NCBI RefSeq assembly: GCF_008831285.2
Contig: NC_045143.1
Coordinates: forward strand, 19,743,655 to 19,807,654
Source: Nymphaea colorata
Lineage: Eukaryota; Streptophyta; Magnoliopsida; Nymphaeales; Nymphaeaceae
Length of the DNA: 64,000 nt
Reading direction: 5' to 3'
Of this stretch, positions 36,905 through 48,096 are shown one piece after another. Numbering within the stretch: position 1 is the stretch's first letter; each line of letters starts with the position of its first letter. The position numbers were made by a program, and so were the translations under genes. The notes under the pieces were generated by a model, which saw only the letters and a list, made by a program, of their open reading frames with translations, was not told the DNA's origin and searched no databases.

Positions 36905-38010
36905 GGCCAAGCGTTGATGTTGAGGAGATAGAGAAGATCGGCAAAAATTCAAGATCTGATGCCACAAACCTATTTTAACAATTTAATAGAGAAGATTGCC
37001 AAACAGTTTGATAGAGAAGATCACAAAGATTTCATGATCTGCTGCCCCAAACCTATTCTAACAAGCTCGATAGAGAAGATGGCCAAGATTTCATGATCTG
37101 CTGCCCCGCACCTATTCTTACAGCTCGATAAAGAATATTACCGAGATTTCATGATATGCGGCCCTGAATCTACTCCGAAATCCAATTTTGAAGAGATTAG
37201 ATTTACAGTATAGCATTCTTTTCATTCTCTCCCTTTGCAACCCAATAAGTCAAACCTATTCTAACAGCTCGATAGAAAAGATCGCCAAGATTTCATGATA
37301 TGCTGCCCCACACCTATTCTTACAGCTTGATAAAGAAGATTACCGAAATTTCATGATCTGCGGCCCTGAACCTACTCTGAAATCCAATTTTGAAGAGATT
37401 GGATTTACATTATAGCATTCTTTTCATTCTCTTCCTTTGCAACCCAACAAGTCAAACCTATTCTAATAGCTCGATAGAGAAGATCGCCAAGATTTCATGA
37501 TTTGCTGCCCCGCACCTATTCTTACAGCTCGATAAAGAAGATTACCAAGATTTCATGATCTGCGGCCCTGAACCTTCCAAAATCCAATTTTGAAAATATT
37601 AGATCTACATTATAGCATTTTTTCATTCTCTCTCTTTGCAACCCAACAAGTCAAACCTATTCTAACAGCTCGATAGAGAAGATCGCCAAGATTTCATGAT
37701 CTGCTGCCCCGCACCTATTCTTACAGCTCGATAAAGAAGATTACCGAGATTTCATGATCTGCGGCCCTGAACCTACTCCGAAATCCAATTTTGAAGAGAT
37801 TGGATTTAATTATAGCATTCTTTTCATTCTTTCCCTTTGCAACCCAACAAGTTTTTTTCTTTCCTTTTCTTTCTCATCTTCTTAATTAAACAACCAAACA
37901 AAAGATTGGTTGTTCTTTCCTTCTCTTTCCCTTCATCCAAACAGGGCATAACATTTTGATAGAGAAGATAGTGAAGATTTCATGATCTGCTGCCCCAAAC
38001 CTACTATAAC
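36905..38010 (+). repeat. tandem repeat, period about 200 bp, built from a duplicated 58-bp unit plus a spacer
   Basis: CCTATTCTAACAGCTCGATA starts at 37052, 37255, 37457 and 37656 (periods 203, 202, 199). Within each period a second, similar unit beginning CCTATTCTTACAGCTCGATA follows 57-59 bases later (37111, 37313, 37515, 37713). Each 58-bp unit carries GATTTCATGATCTGC and GCCC. The rest of the period is AATCCAATTTTGAAGAGATT...CTTTGCAACCCAACAAG. Degenerate copies extend to about 36905 on the left and an isolated half unit lies at 37965-38010. No coding frame runs through the repeats. Confidence 0.85.
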
Positions 38011-39758
38011 AACTCGAACTCAAATCATGTGGATCCCTAAAACATGCGAAAAAGCCAACCGATGATCTCTTCCGTGGGCCTAAACTGTGTTTCCGTTCGG
38101 CCAATAGCCTGCTTTTAGATCAGACGCCCAACAGCATGAAGAAGCCCCATAGGATCCAGGCTCTCGTGCCAACAGAAAACCCACTATAAAATGATTGATC
38201 TTTTTCCTAAAATTCATCTTGAACAGCAGCTGTCCAACCTGATCGTTTTTTTCAGTACATTATTTCTAATTTGCATTCCATTGACATGTTTTTATTTTCA
38301 TTGGCATCTTGATGGAAAATCCTTTTCTGTAAGAGGTCTCCCCAAAAAATTTTCTCTACCGATTTCAAAGAAAAACTTCAAAACATGTACTTTCAAGAAA
38401 AAGAAAATCTTTGCGGGAATTATGAGGGACAAACCTTAAAAATCAAAGAATTTCGTTTGCTTTTTATTTAAGAGGAACTGTTTTTTGCTTGAAAAGAAGT
38501 GACAAGGACCAAGTAGGCAAGCGTTGTCCTCAATGTGGTGAATTGGGCCACCTACTTTAGTAAAACTTGTGCCGAAAGGAGGCCTGATCCAATCAATGAA
38601 CATAATTAGGAATTGCCATCAACGGTCCATTCGTTGGGCTCAATCATGTCTGTCAGCTCATGCCTCCGCACATGAATTCCCAAAGAAGAAAAATTCATGA
38701 TGTCAATACAATTACACGTATAGAGTGCATGACAGCTTTAAGTTTCAAGCTGATATAAGATATTAATATAAGATCTTACACTCGAAGATTTTAAATTTGT
38801 TATTGCACAAGAATTTTAAATCCTTTTCTCCAAAGATGGATTGACTCGTGTCATACAAATTGCAATTTGAAGCAAGAATCGAACAATTCAGCTGTTTAGC
38901 TGAATGTTTCATACAGATATTGTTATATTTATTTTGATGAATATACACATAATTAAAAAAAATATTTAAAAAACTGAAAATAAAAAAGTAACATGTGGCA
39001 CCCTCACCTTTGTATCAGTCACTAGTTTTTGCCACCAATTTAACCCTCAAATGGCAGATTCAGGCCAATTCTCAAGCTATGATTTTCAGAACAGCAGCAT
39101 GATACCATGAATTCGTCATTTCCGTATATTCATCGGGTATCTCAAGTCAAACCCTTTCGGACTTGAAATGAATTGAAACTGCTGTTGATGATATTAAATT
39201 CATCAAATCCCACGCCAAGTTGGGTTGCAGAAGGTGAGACCTTCCGATGAGAATGTAAGAGAGTATTATGCCAACGCACTATAAAAACTACCACAATTAA
39301 ACAAAAAAAAAATACCAACCATAGAAACATAGAAAGAACACTATAAGATTTTAGTTTATCTCATTTTCCTGCGTCAGAACTTTGGCCCATAAGACCCGCC
39401 TGTATGACATTATCATAGAGAAGATTGAATTGCCAATATCAGAACAAAACAAACATCAAGATTCCGAGCGCCCCAGGAGAAAAGAAAAGAAGCTTGGTTA
39501 TTCACAAACAAATACAACCACCATCACCGATTATCACAGGAATTCACAATTTGGTCTCCAAGTATACAAAAATTCCTGAAAAAATGAAACCCAAAGCACA
39601 AAAGGAGGAAGTTCTTTTATTTGATACATTCTTTGTTGAACCCACCAACAAATAGAGACAGAGAGGGAGAGAGAGAAATGGGAGGTTTACCTAAAGTAAG
39701 TATCACGGGGGCTTGGAGTCCTGATGTTCTTCTTCTTCTTCCTTATTCCATTATGCTT
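38011..39758. other. intergenic DNA with a possible decayed CCHC-knuckle remnant
   Basis: No intact gene. At about 38515-38600 (+) the frame reads KRCPQCGELGH, then after a one-base shift SKTCAERRPDP, which looks like a C-x2-C-x4-H-x4-C knuckle of the type found in gag proteins or MULE/FAR1-related proteins. The frame is stopped on both sides. The remainder is AT-rich spacer. Confidence 0.35.
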
Positions 39759-39962
39759 TTAGGGTTGTCGAGAGCGTCGGATGGAGGATATGATTCGGGA
39801 GTAGCCGAGGCGGATACGCGGGTAAGCCCTGGCCGTGTGGTGAATGGCCTCTCGGAGGAAGATCTCGACAGTCTCGACGAAGAGGCTGAGGCTGCGCATG
39901 GGAGGCACGTACAGCGTCAGCGGCGCCGCCGAGAAGGCGATCGCGAATAGAAGCTGCAGCAT
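39759..39962 (-). CDS. small conserved-looking plant membrane protein, 67 aa
   Basis: An ATG at 39962 opens a 67-codon frame ending in TAA. It is GC-rich with strong third-position bias, unlike the AT-rich surroundings. Residues 1-20 are hydrophobic (MLQLLFAIAFSAAPLTLYV), suiting a signal anchor or single membrane segment; the rest is amphipathic and basic, ending RRSRQP. From memory, very short plant proteins starting in the same way are widespread and unnamed, but I cannot verify this here and give no function. A GA/CT-rich probable 5' UTR lies upstream on the minus strand (to about 40200). A single exon is proposed; a downstream exon cannot be excluded. Confidence 0.6.
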   Translation of the reverse strand: MLQLLFAIAFSAAPLTLYVPPMRSLSLFVETVEIFLREAIHHTARAYPRIRLGYSRIISSIRRSRQP

Positions 39963-40205
39963 CGCCCCTCCCTTCTTCCCCCCCTTCCTTCTTCTTCTTC
40001 TTCGTCTTCTGCTAGACGATAAAAGGTTTCTCCTGGATAATTTAGAGAAAGAAAGTCGAGATTTCTCTTCTTCTGAGAGAGACAGAGAGAGAGAGAGAGA
40101 AGAAGACTTCTGGTGCCTGCGGGCGAACTGGAAGATGTGTTTTCTCGGAGAACAGGATTTTTTTCTTTCTTCTTCCAGAGAGGAGAGAGAGAAAGAAAGA
40201 AGAGA
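39963..40205 (-). promoter_or_regulatory. CT-rich probable 5' UTR/leader of the small membrane-protein gene
   Basis: Read on the minus strand this is a run of CT and TTC repeats (plus-strand GA tract at about 40079-40101 and AGAAG repeats), ending directly at the start codon at 39962. Such pyrimidine-rich leaders are common in plant 5' UTRs. Confidence 0.4.
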
Positions 40206-41554
40206 TTAATTCTTTTGAAGTTTGGAGGTTGACTGGTAGATTTGGGGTCCAGATATAAATGACGAAGATATTCTTTAAAAACTCATCTTCGCTCTTTCGA
40301 CCATTTCATATTTGAAAGTAAATTAAGAAATCTTTTTCAGTATTAATTTTCTACTAAATTTCACAAGAGCATCACTTAAAAAATTTCGTCACCTAACAAA
40401 TTATCGCTCAATTTTTAAAAATTACAAAAAAATATTGAAGTTTTTAAAAAATTTCACAAATATCATCTAAAATGACAGAAATACCTATTTTAGAGACAAA
40501 AATGTCTTTCCTCGACCGAAACAGTAGTAGTTCTTTACGAGGCAATACTTATAAGGCGGCTTGGAGAATTTCTCTCAAACATTGAATGTATATTTGTTCA
40601 TTTCAAAAAATGGAATGGTGAATTGTTATTGCTCAAATGTTGGGTGTCTTTCTATAGTTTTCTACTATAGGGATTTAGAGGGAAAGTTGTTTTTCATGGT
40701 GAAGCAACAGATATCCAAGTTTGCAACACTTTTAATTCTAAAAAAAAAAATTCCATAAAGAATATGAGCCTACAACAGATGAAGAACACTAAAAAAAGAC
40801 CACACCAAGTTAACATTTTTAATTTTTTTTTTTTTGGTATAAATGACTTCTTCAACAAGTTACAATTGGGTTCTTATTCATTAGATTTTCTTTTTAAATT
40901 GGCAAAGCTTATGAACGGGCTCATAATGTGCTTGCATTATGTCACACCAACAGCTGGTCAGCAAGTATTAACGAGAAAATGCGAAGCGTGTCAAGTTTAA
41001 GACCCCAAGTTGAATCTCAACTAACTCCTTCCTTAGCGCTTATTCGTAAGACATCATTAAATGCTGTTTTAGAGGTAAAACGTCGTTTGCTTCAGATATG
41101 GCATTTGTTTACACACGTTTGAATGACGGTTAAAACTGCGTTTATGAAAAACCCAATTTTGACAAAACAACGTTTTCGACATGGCACACCCCCATCTTTT
41201 TCAGATAAAGCTTCTTTTTGTCTTGTCAAACAAGCACAAAACCATGTTTCAATAATGATTAAAAAAGCCATGTCTTCACAAAACTTGGTTTTCACAAAAT
41301 GTTATCTTTTGAGGTTAGAGTTCTTTCTAGATTGCAAGTCTTGGTGATGGTTCACTGCGTGGTTGGGACTTGGAAGTACTTCACAGTCTACTGTATAAGA
41401 CCAAGTTTATGTTACACTAATATGAGTGAGAGCCTAGGACAACCATATGCGCTACACAGATCAAAAAAACAAGCCGTGTACAAAAAAACTGAATGCAATT
41501 GAAAGAAACTTGGTCACCACATCGAAAGATACAAACTAAGTTCATGTGGTGCAG
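40206..41554. other. intergenic DNA, no gene seen
   Basis: AT-rich. Short frames near 40561-41500 have no recognisable similarity. No clear repeat boundaries. Confidence 0.5.
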
Positions 41555-42520
41555 TCCGGATCAGGATGATATGTCAGGTACCCATTGTTCTCATCATGCA
41601 CAAAGAATAACAAGTAGCCATCATCCTCTTCACTGGTAATGCCACGCTGCTCTGGAACAAATACTGCTAGTCTGCTTTTGAGCCAAACCTTCCGGGCCCC
41701 AAGTCGTGGATACCTTGAACAACTCCTCCCACCTTAATTCTTGTTTTCTCACTATCAGGTGAAGAATGGAGATCAAACTTAACAATCCCCTTCACCTTTG
41801 TCACTTCATCGATTATAGTTTCATACGCAAATATCTGTTTTATGCAATGTCAACAGAACATAAGTGCGTATTTCATTTACTGTAATGGATAGAGAGAGAA
41901 AACAGAGAGGGGGAGAGGTTAGTGTAGCCTCTTGTATGATAAAAGGAAATGACAAATTGTAGGAGTGTCTTTTATATTTTTACACGTATGTATAAATCAT
42001 AGTATGAGAACCAGTGACTAACAGAAGCAGGTGGTGCATCTGATTATCAATGAAAAACTAACATATTTCTTTACATTGAATTGTAATAGGATGGTCTTAC
42101 AAGCTGAAGTTTTTAGAGAAACGTCAGAAATATCATGGATGTGACATTAAAAATCAGAACCTATGCCTCTGTTTTGAATACATGGTAGCACGTAATATGG
42201 TATATGCATTCTGCCCGAAGTAATTTTCATTGATACAAGGGAAGTCAAAGCTGATCCAGATAATTTCTTCTGTGAAGCCTCCCCTGTTTTTAAGTCAAAT
42301 CGCATCTCATACCTGACCATATGAAGAAAAGCTACTGATGAATCCAGGTCATGGCGTAAAAAAATTAACAAAAGGAAATCATCATACAGCTCATTTTTAA
42401 AGTCTCCAAGAGTAACTGGATTGGATCCTCTCAATATCTCCAGGTCTGGATTTTCTAGGTGGTATGTGATTAGGATGACCTCGTCACCCTCTTCTCACGC
42501 ATTGGTTGGAATGAAGTTTT
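41555..42520 (-). pseudogene. carotenoid cleavage dioxygenase (CCD1-like) C-terminal fragment, decayed
   Basis: Minus-strand pieces in the correct order match the C-terminal half of plant carotenoid 9,10(9',10')-cleavage dioxygenases: [19 protein letters not shown] (about 42510-42450), [19 protein letters not shown] (about 42310-42255), then in another frame [13 protein letters not shown] (about 42245-42205), VKGIVKFDLHSSPDSEKTR and [16 protein letters not shown] (about 41815-41680), and after a further shift [15 protein letters not shown] (about 41640-41590). In the first piece a TGA takes the place of the usual Trp before EEGDE. The N-terminal half with most iron-binding His residues is absent. 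Intact enzymes split carotenoids into apocarotenoid volatiles; this copy cannot. Confidence 0.8.
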
Positions 42521-42961
42521 CATGTTAGAAATTAAACACTACTTTACAGGCTTTTGTGTATGAAAATTCCCCAGCTGTCTGATGCAAATGGAACCTCTCT
42601 CAACGCAAGAGTCAAATTAACACCATTGTTTCAGCACATAAGATTTCACTATCAAGCATCTACCATAGTGAATGATCTAGTAACATGAAAAATATAATTA
42701 GTTAATTAACTTAAAGTAAGGAATAACAATAAAATATACATAAGAAAAAAACACGAACATTGTAAAGGAATAACCTGCCTACCTACCTGTAGCTGGTTTC
42801 ACCTATCACTAAGCAGTGAATGTTCAGACCATCATTCATCCACCTGTACCCAGGGATGGGAACTGAACCAAGTCGCTTGTATCTTGAGTCAGTTCAATGT
42901 TCAGAAAATCAAGATCATCCTCATCAACGTAGATGGTTCTTCTTCAACCCAAGAATCTAAG
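42521..42961. other. spacer between the CCD pseudogene and the truncated chromovirus, no gene
   Basis: Decayed sequence without a recognisable frame. The join to retroelement sequence is near 42962, where GCGTCGGTGCAG is shared with the intact copy at about 51117. Confidence 0.5.
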
Positions 42962-44767
42962 GCGTCGGTGCAGTTCTGAGCCAAGAGGGTCATCCAATCG
43001 CGTTTATGTCGAAAGCCCTCACGGAGCGGGCCAAACCCTTTTCCACATATGAAAAGGAGCTTTTGGCAATAGTCTTGGCAGTAGACAAGTGGAGGCCCTA
43101 TCTGATTGGGCGAAGATTTGTGGTGAGGACGGACCACAGCAGTTTGAGGTACATGGTGAAGCAACGTGTCTCGACTCCTATCCAGCAGAGATGGTTAGCC
43201 AAACTCCTTGTCTACGATTTCACGATAGAGTACAAGAAGGGAACCGAAAACTCTGCTGCGGACTCCTTGTCACGCATGCCAGAGCAACTGAAAACTTTTT
43301 CTGTGATTGAGACCGACCTGTGGAATAGACTAACTCATGAGCAAGATCAAGATCTAACTCTTAGGCTCCTCAAGCAGTCCATACGCCAGAATCCAGAGTC
43401 TATTCCCCACTATTCATTAAGAGGAGAGATTCTGCAAGAAGAGACGAGCCTTGGTACCTAAGAACTCGCCTCTCAAGGATGAACTACTCAAACATTTTCA
43501 TGACTCGAGCATTGCTGGTCACGAAGGCGTGGCTAAAACTATGGGGCGCATTAAGGCACAGTTTTGGTGGGAGGGAATGAAAGCAGACGTGAGGAGTTAC
43601 GTGAAAGCATGCCCTACCTGCCAACGCGAAAAGTATGAGGCCATCAAGCCTCCAGGGCACTTGAACCCCTTACCCATACCGGACAAGCCATGGGAAGATG
43701 TATCAATGGACTTCATTGATGCAATGCCCCGGGCCGAAGGGAAAGAGGCGGTGTTGGTCGTGGTAGATCGCTTAACCAAATACAGCCATTTTGTGGCCCT
43801 ACCTAGAAACTACCATGGACCTATGGTTGCTAATGTTTACCAAGATCACGTTGGAAAGCTGCATGGTATGCCCAAGACCATTGTCTGCAATCGGGACTCG
43901 ATCTTCTTCAGTGCTTTTTGGAGGGAGTATATGAAAATGGCGGGTACAGTGATCAACTTTAGCACCGCCCATCATCCTCAAACAGATGGGCAGAGTGAAG
44001 TAGTCAACAGGAGACTGGAGACCTATCTGAGGTGTTACGCCGGAGAGAGACCCAGCACATGGGTCAAATATTTATCTTGGGCTGAGTGGTCCTATAACAC
44101 CAGCCTCCATTCAGGAACCGGCATGACCCCCTATGAAGCCCTGTATGGTTACCCACCGAGTTATGTCCCGAGGTATGAGGTAGACACAGCGAGAGAAGAT
44201 GAGGTCGATGTTGCCTTGAGAAACAGGGATGACATTCTAGCCACGCTCAAACGAAACATCCAGAGGGCCCAGGTTAGAATGAAAAAGGCGCATGATAAGG
44301 GGCGTAGAGACAGAGAATTTGAGGTAGGCGACATGGTATGGTTAAAGAGGCTGCCCATGAAGCAGAAATCGTTGCTAGGACAGCCCTATTCGAAGCTTCT
44401 GCCAAGATACTATGGGCCGTTTCGAGTTCTCGAGAAGATTGGCAAGGCAGCCTATCGCATAGCTTTACCACCTACAGCCCTTGTCCATCCAGTATTTCAT
44501 GTTTCTCGGTTGAAGCCGCATCATGGGCCAGTACCAGAGCGAGAGGAACCGTTACCCGATGTTAGCCACCGCCCCTATCGAATCCTAAAGCACCGATGGG
44601 TCACAAGAGATGGAAGAGCCCGTCACGAGGTTTTGATTGAATGGGAAGGAATCGATGGTGGTACCTCCTGGGAGTTGTTTGACAAGATAAAACTCCAATT
44701 CCCTACAGGAGCTTGGGGACAAGCTCCATCTCAGGAGGGTGGATCTGATACGGGTCAACCTGCATAG
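42962..44767 (+). pseudogene. truncated pol: RNase H end, integrase, chromodomain (copy A)
   Basis: Starts abruptly inside RNase H (ALTERAKPFSTYEKELLAI). A two-base deletion near 43431 relative to 51591 (GAGATTCTG against GAGATACTCTG) shifts the frame, so the protein is split into 43006-43461 and 43451-44767. The second part has the HHCC finger (HFHDSSIAGHEG, CPTCQ), the catalytic Asp of SMDFIDAM, the Asp of CNRDSIF, the Glu of QSEVVN, and a chromodomain near the end (HRWVTRDGRARHEVLIEWEG). The stop TAG at 44765-44767 lies 20 bases inside the LTR. No promoter or gag is present upstream. Confidence 0.9.
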
Positions 44768-47700
44768 TGGCCTAGGGTAGCCACAGATGTCGCTGAGAGC
44801 AGCCAAAGGGCGCGGGGCAAAGCCGCCCTTCATGCAATTAAGGCCCTTCAAGGCCAAGATGACTCAAGGCTGGGTCGAAAGGGAGGAGAGGGAGGCGTAG
44901 TGCAGCAGGTGCAGACCTTACAAACTGAACATATTCAGCTTAGAATCGATGCCGAGGGAGGAGCGGGAGGAGAGGCAACGGCTCTAAGCGAGGCTCTTGA
45001 GGACCAAGGCGAAAGGGGTCAAGTCCGAGTCCGGTCTAGTCCAGCCTAGGTCTTCGCTATACCCATGCACTTAGGGTCAGCCTAGGGCGAGCCTAGGCGA
45101 ATCTCTGGTCTGAACCAAGGCCCACAGCGTGCGGGCTAAGGAGAGGACGAGTTAGGGTCGAGACACTAAGTCTCGAGTTTGAGTTTGCTTGCGTTTTCTT
45201 TGATTTTAGAGTGCGCATTTGCTTTGGTATTCAATTCCGTTTTGGATTTTGATTTTTGGGTTGGATCAATTGTTTGGATCCGCTTTTTAATTCAGTACTA
45301 TAAATATTTAGATTTCATTTGGATCTGTATGCAAAAATCGAGAAATAGAAGTCATTTGTGTGAATCGACTCTCTCTCTTCTCCTCTACTCGAGTTCTCTC
45401 CCTCTCACGCGCGCCTCCTCTCCAAGCCACGTTCTTCTTCCTCCGTCTTACATTTGGGGATTTTCGGTGGCCATTGCTGGATTTCCTCAAGCAGCAGCAG
45501 CTATACCCGACGGTATTCTTCTCTCTTAGCCTTGATTTCTTCTTCTCTTCTTCCCTAATCACTCAGCCGAAGGGTTAGCCAAATGAAGAGCTTCCAAGCT
45601 TCCGGCGTAGGGTGCTTCTTCTCACGGATTTGTTCCCCACGTCTTCATCAACGATAGCGGTGCAGCCTCCACGTCTCCACCCGTGAAGGTTAGAGGCCTC
45701 TTCGTACTGGGAAGACTTCATCCTCTAGGCGACTAGAAGGGTGAAGTATCCACTCCATATTTGCGCTCTTAGAGGTAAGCGTCCATAACTCGATTGTAGG
45801 GGCGTGCAACGGCGTTGAGAGAGTTTAGGGAAGAGTTCGGCCAAGGGGAGTTCTTGCTGGAATCACAGCCAGCAAGCTAGCCTTTTCCCACGGTGTAAAT
45901 CCTCCTTAAACTCGATTTTACGAGTCACGCACCTTCTTCTTGTTATTGTCGTTTAATTCTATGAGTTTCGTTCGATTGTTTGAGTTCGTTTGAGCAAAGA
46001 AAGACCAGATTTATCCACTGCCTTGTCCTCCCTCTTGCTGGCCAAAATCAGAAAGAAAAACAGAAAAGAAGGGCGAGAAAAATCAGAAAGAAAACAAAGA
46101 AAAAAGAAAGACGCCCGAATGAAAAATTGAAGCAAAAGAAAGAGAGAATTGGCAAGAGGAATAGGCGCGGTCAGTTCTGGAAATTGGCCGGAATTGTCCA
46201 ATTCCGGCCACTGCTGCATTGTTTCCGGCATCACTCCAGCCAGGGCAGCAAGTGTTCGAGTTATTCGTGTGTGCATTTGGGAGATTCCGGCCTCAATTGG
46301 GGAAAATCCGGTCACATTTGGGGAAAGCACTCTTGCGTCGTCACATTTGGGGATTCCGCATTTGTCTCACCCAAATCGGTAAGTGATTGCTTGACTTGGG
46401 CCCTTCGCCATCTCCACCACACATCTGTACACGTGGCATGATCTGGAGCACTTGAGAGAGAACCTTGGAGTGAAATCCTCCACATCCCTAGCTTGTAGCT
46501 AGTTGATCACATTTGGAAGGGGCGAGTTCTCTTTTGAGAGATCTTCTCCTACTTCGTAGGTGGCTGCTCACCTTGTGATCTGCCACCTCATATCCCACTT
46601 TAGCTAGGATCATTCTCAGCCACACACCTCATCAGCCAAATTGCCACCTCACCCAGACACCTCACCAAGATCCCTAGCCTCTCTCCTACGAATTAGGGAG
46701 ATAGCCCTTCTAGAACGCCACCTAGCCTAGAATCTTGGAGGACAATTCCATCAAGGAATATCCTCCACATTCTTAGCCAACTCTATCCCTACCCAATTAC
46801 CCCAAGCTTACCCGAACTTACCTAGTTACCACTTGCATTTCCCATTTCCATTTTCTCATCTACCCTAAACCGAGCTACTCAAACCTACCCTAGCTACTTT
46901 GTAGGAACCCTCGCTTGAGACCCTTCCCTACACCCGGTCGACCTAAGACTTTGACCATAGGACCTACCTAGCCTACTCTACCAATGACCTAGCTCGCTGG
47001 CCGAACCTAGCCCGGGCCCACCTGGTCCCACCTGGTCCGAACCCACTCAGTCCAAGTCCCGCGCCTAGTTGGTTTCAACCTTAGCGCCAAGGAAGACCGC
47101 GGCGTTTCTAGCCGCATCCTTGAAGTCTTTGGAACCGGCGGGCCTTGTCCCAGCATATTCCGGCGACCGCCGGCCACCTCTGCTCTTTTTACGGTGACTC
47201 TCCGGCAAGGATTCCAGAAGGTCCCCCAGACATCCAGCAAGGCGTTGAAGTGCTCCTAGGCGATTCCGGCGAGGTGATCCTACTTCACGCGTCTCTTGGA
47301 GTGGCTTGTCTTCACGCCCGGCCTCTTCCTTTTGGAGTTCCAGCCCAGCGCCAGCCTTGTTCTCCGTGTTGCTGATAGTCCTCGAGTGTGGAATCTCACC
47401 TCGAGGCTTGTGATTGCTTAGCCAAGCTAGCCTTGGCCGGTACACTCTACTCCTCTCTTTAGACACGCGGGAGGTAGCACTTATTTCTGCATTTTGCTTT
47501 CAGCCCGACCGTGAGGTCGTAGTTGTGCATAGAGGGACCTCCGCGGCACTGCGCCAAGGACACGACCTCATGCCGGCACTAGCCTCATACGGGTGGGTGT
47601 GGTTTGTGCGTTTAGGCGTGGTTTGCGTGGTTTGTTTGAGTGAGTTTGAGTGATTTTTATCAAATGTATCGCTTCCGCTTGTATTAGCCTCACATCTCTT

Positions 47701-47914
47701 AGATTTGTGTAGTAGGTTTTGCTTGGGTTTGGGAATAACTTCTCTTGTATTCCGCTACCTATCCGGGATTTTTCTAAGTCAGGGTCATGTCCGACTGGGT
47801 AGTGTCTTTGTTTTATTTGTCCTAGGAAAGTCTTCTGGTTGGTCCAAGGTGATCGTGGGGGTAGGCACGGCCGTTGGTTTCAGACTTAGGTCGGCCACGG
47901 GCAAGACCCTACCA
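44746..47914 (+). repeat. chromovirus LTR 1 (about 3.17 kb)
   Basis: Begins TGATACGGGTCAACC after the purine-rich AGGAGGGTGGATC (44733-44745) and ends CAAGACCCTACCA, followed by ATT and the primer binding site. Against LTR 2 about 30 substitutions and a few small indels are visible by eye, near 1%. It contains a TATA-like box at 45299 and no genuine gene; the 153-codon frame at 45980-46441 occurs in both LTRs but has no recognisable domain and low-complexity composition. Confidence 0.9.
45299..45306 (+). promoter_or_regulatory. TATA-like box in LTR 1
   Basis: TATAAATA after an AT-rich stretch and upstream of a CT-rich leader, the usual layout of an LTR core promoter. Conserved at 53457-53464 in LTR 2. 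Confidence 0.5.
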
Positions 47915-47917
47915 ATT

Positions 47918-47929
47918 TGGTATCAGAGC
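47918..47929 (+). other. primer binding site, initiator-Met tRNA type
   Basis: TGGTATCAGAGC three bases after the LTR end is complementary to the 3' end of plant initiator methionine tRNA, the usual minus-strand primer of plant Ty3/gypsy and Ty1/copia elements. Confidence 0.9.
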
Positions 47930-48096
47930 CTCCTTGGAGCAGCAGTAAGCAAGTACAGTATCAGCATTTGGTTTTATACAGGGCAGAATACAGTTGGAAT
48001 TCTCGTCAGTGTCAGTGTCAGAGTCAGTGGTTTTCAGCTAGTCGTGTGATTCTTTTAGACGTTTTTGGATTTCTGTTTTTGGACTTAACCATCTCA

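Noticed and set aside
36905-38010. Regularly spaced repeats as a CRISPR-like array
   Set aside because: The period is about 200 bp with repeated 'spacers' that are themselves similar; the context is a plant nuclear genome. It is a tandem repeat.
37886-38104. 72-codon minus-strand frame (MAERKHSLGPRK...)
   Set aside because: Falls across the edge of the tandem repeat, has no recognisable domain and average non-coding composition.
39621-40209. Plus-strand frames of 109 and 121 codons opposite the small membrane-protein gene
   Set aside because: They are antisense shadows of the GC-rich minus-strand gene and its pyrimidine-rich leader.
45980-46441. 153-codon plus-strand frame and 123-codon minus-strand frame, repeated at 54117-54599
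   Set aside because: They lie in both LTR copies, are composed of Lys/Arg-rich low complexity, and are explained by LTR duplication rather than by a gene.
47918-47929. TGGTATCAGAGC as a possible tRNA gene end
   Set aside because: It is the primer binding site following an LTR; no tRNA cloverleaf precedes it.
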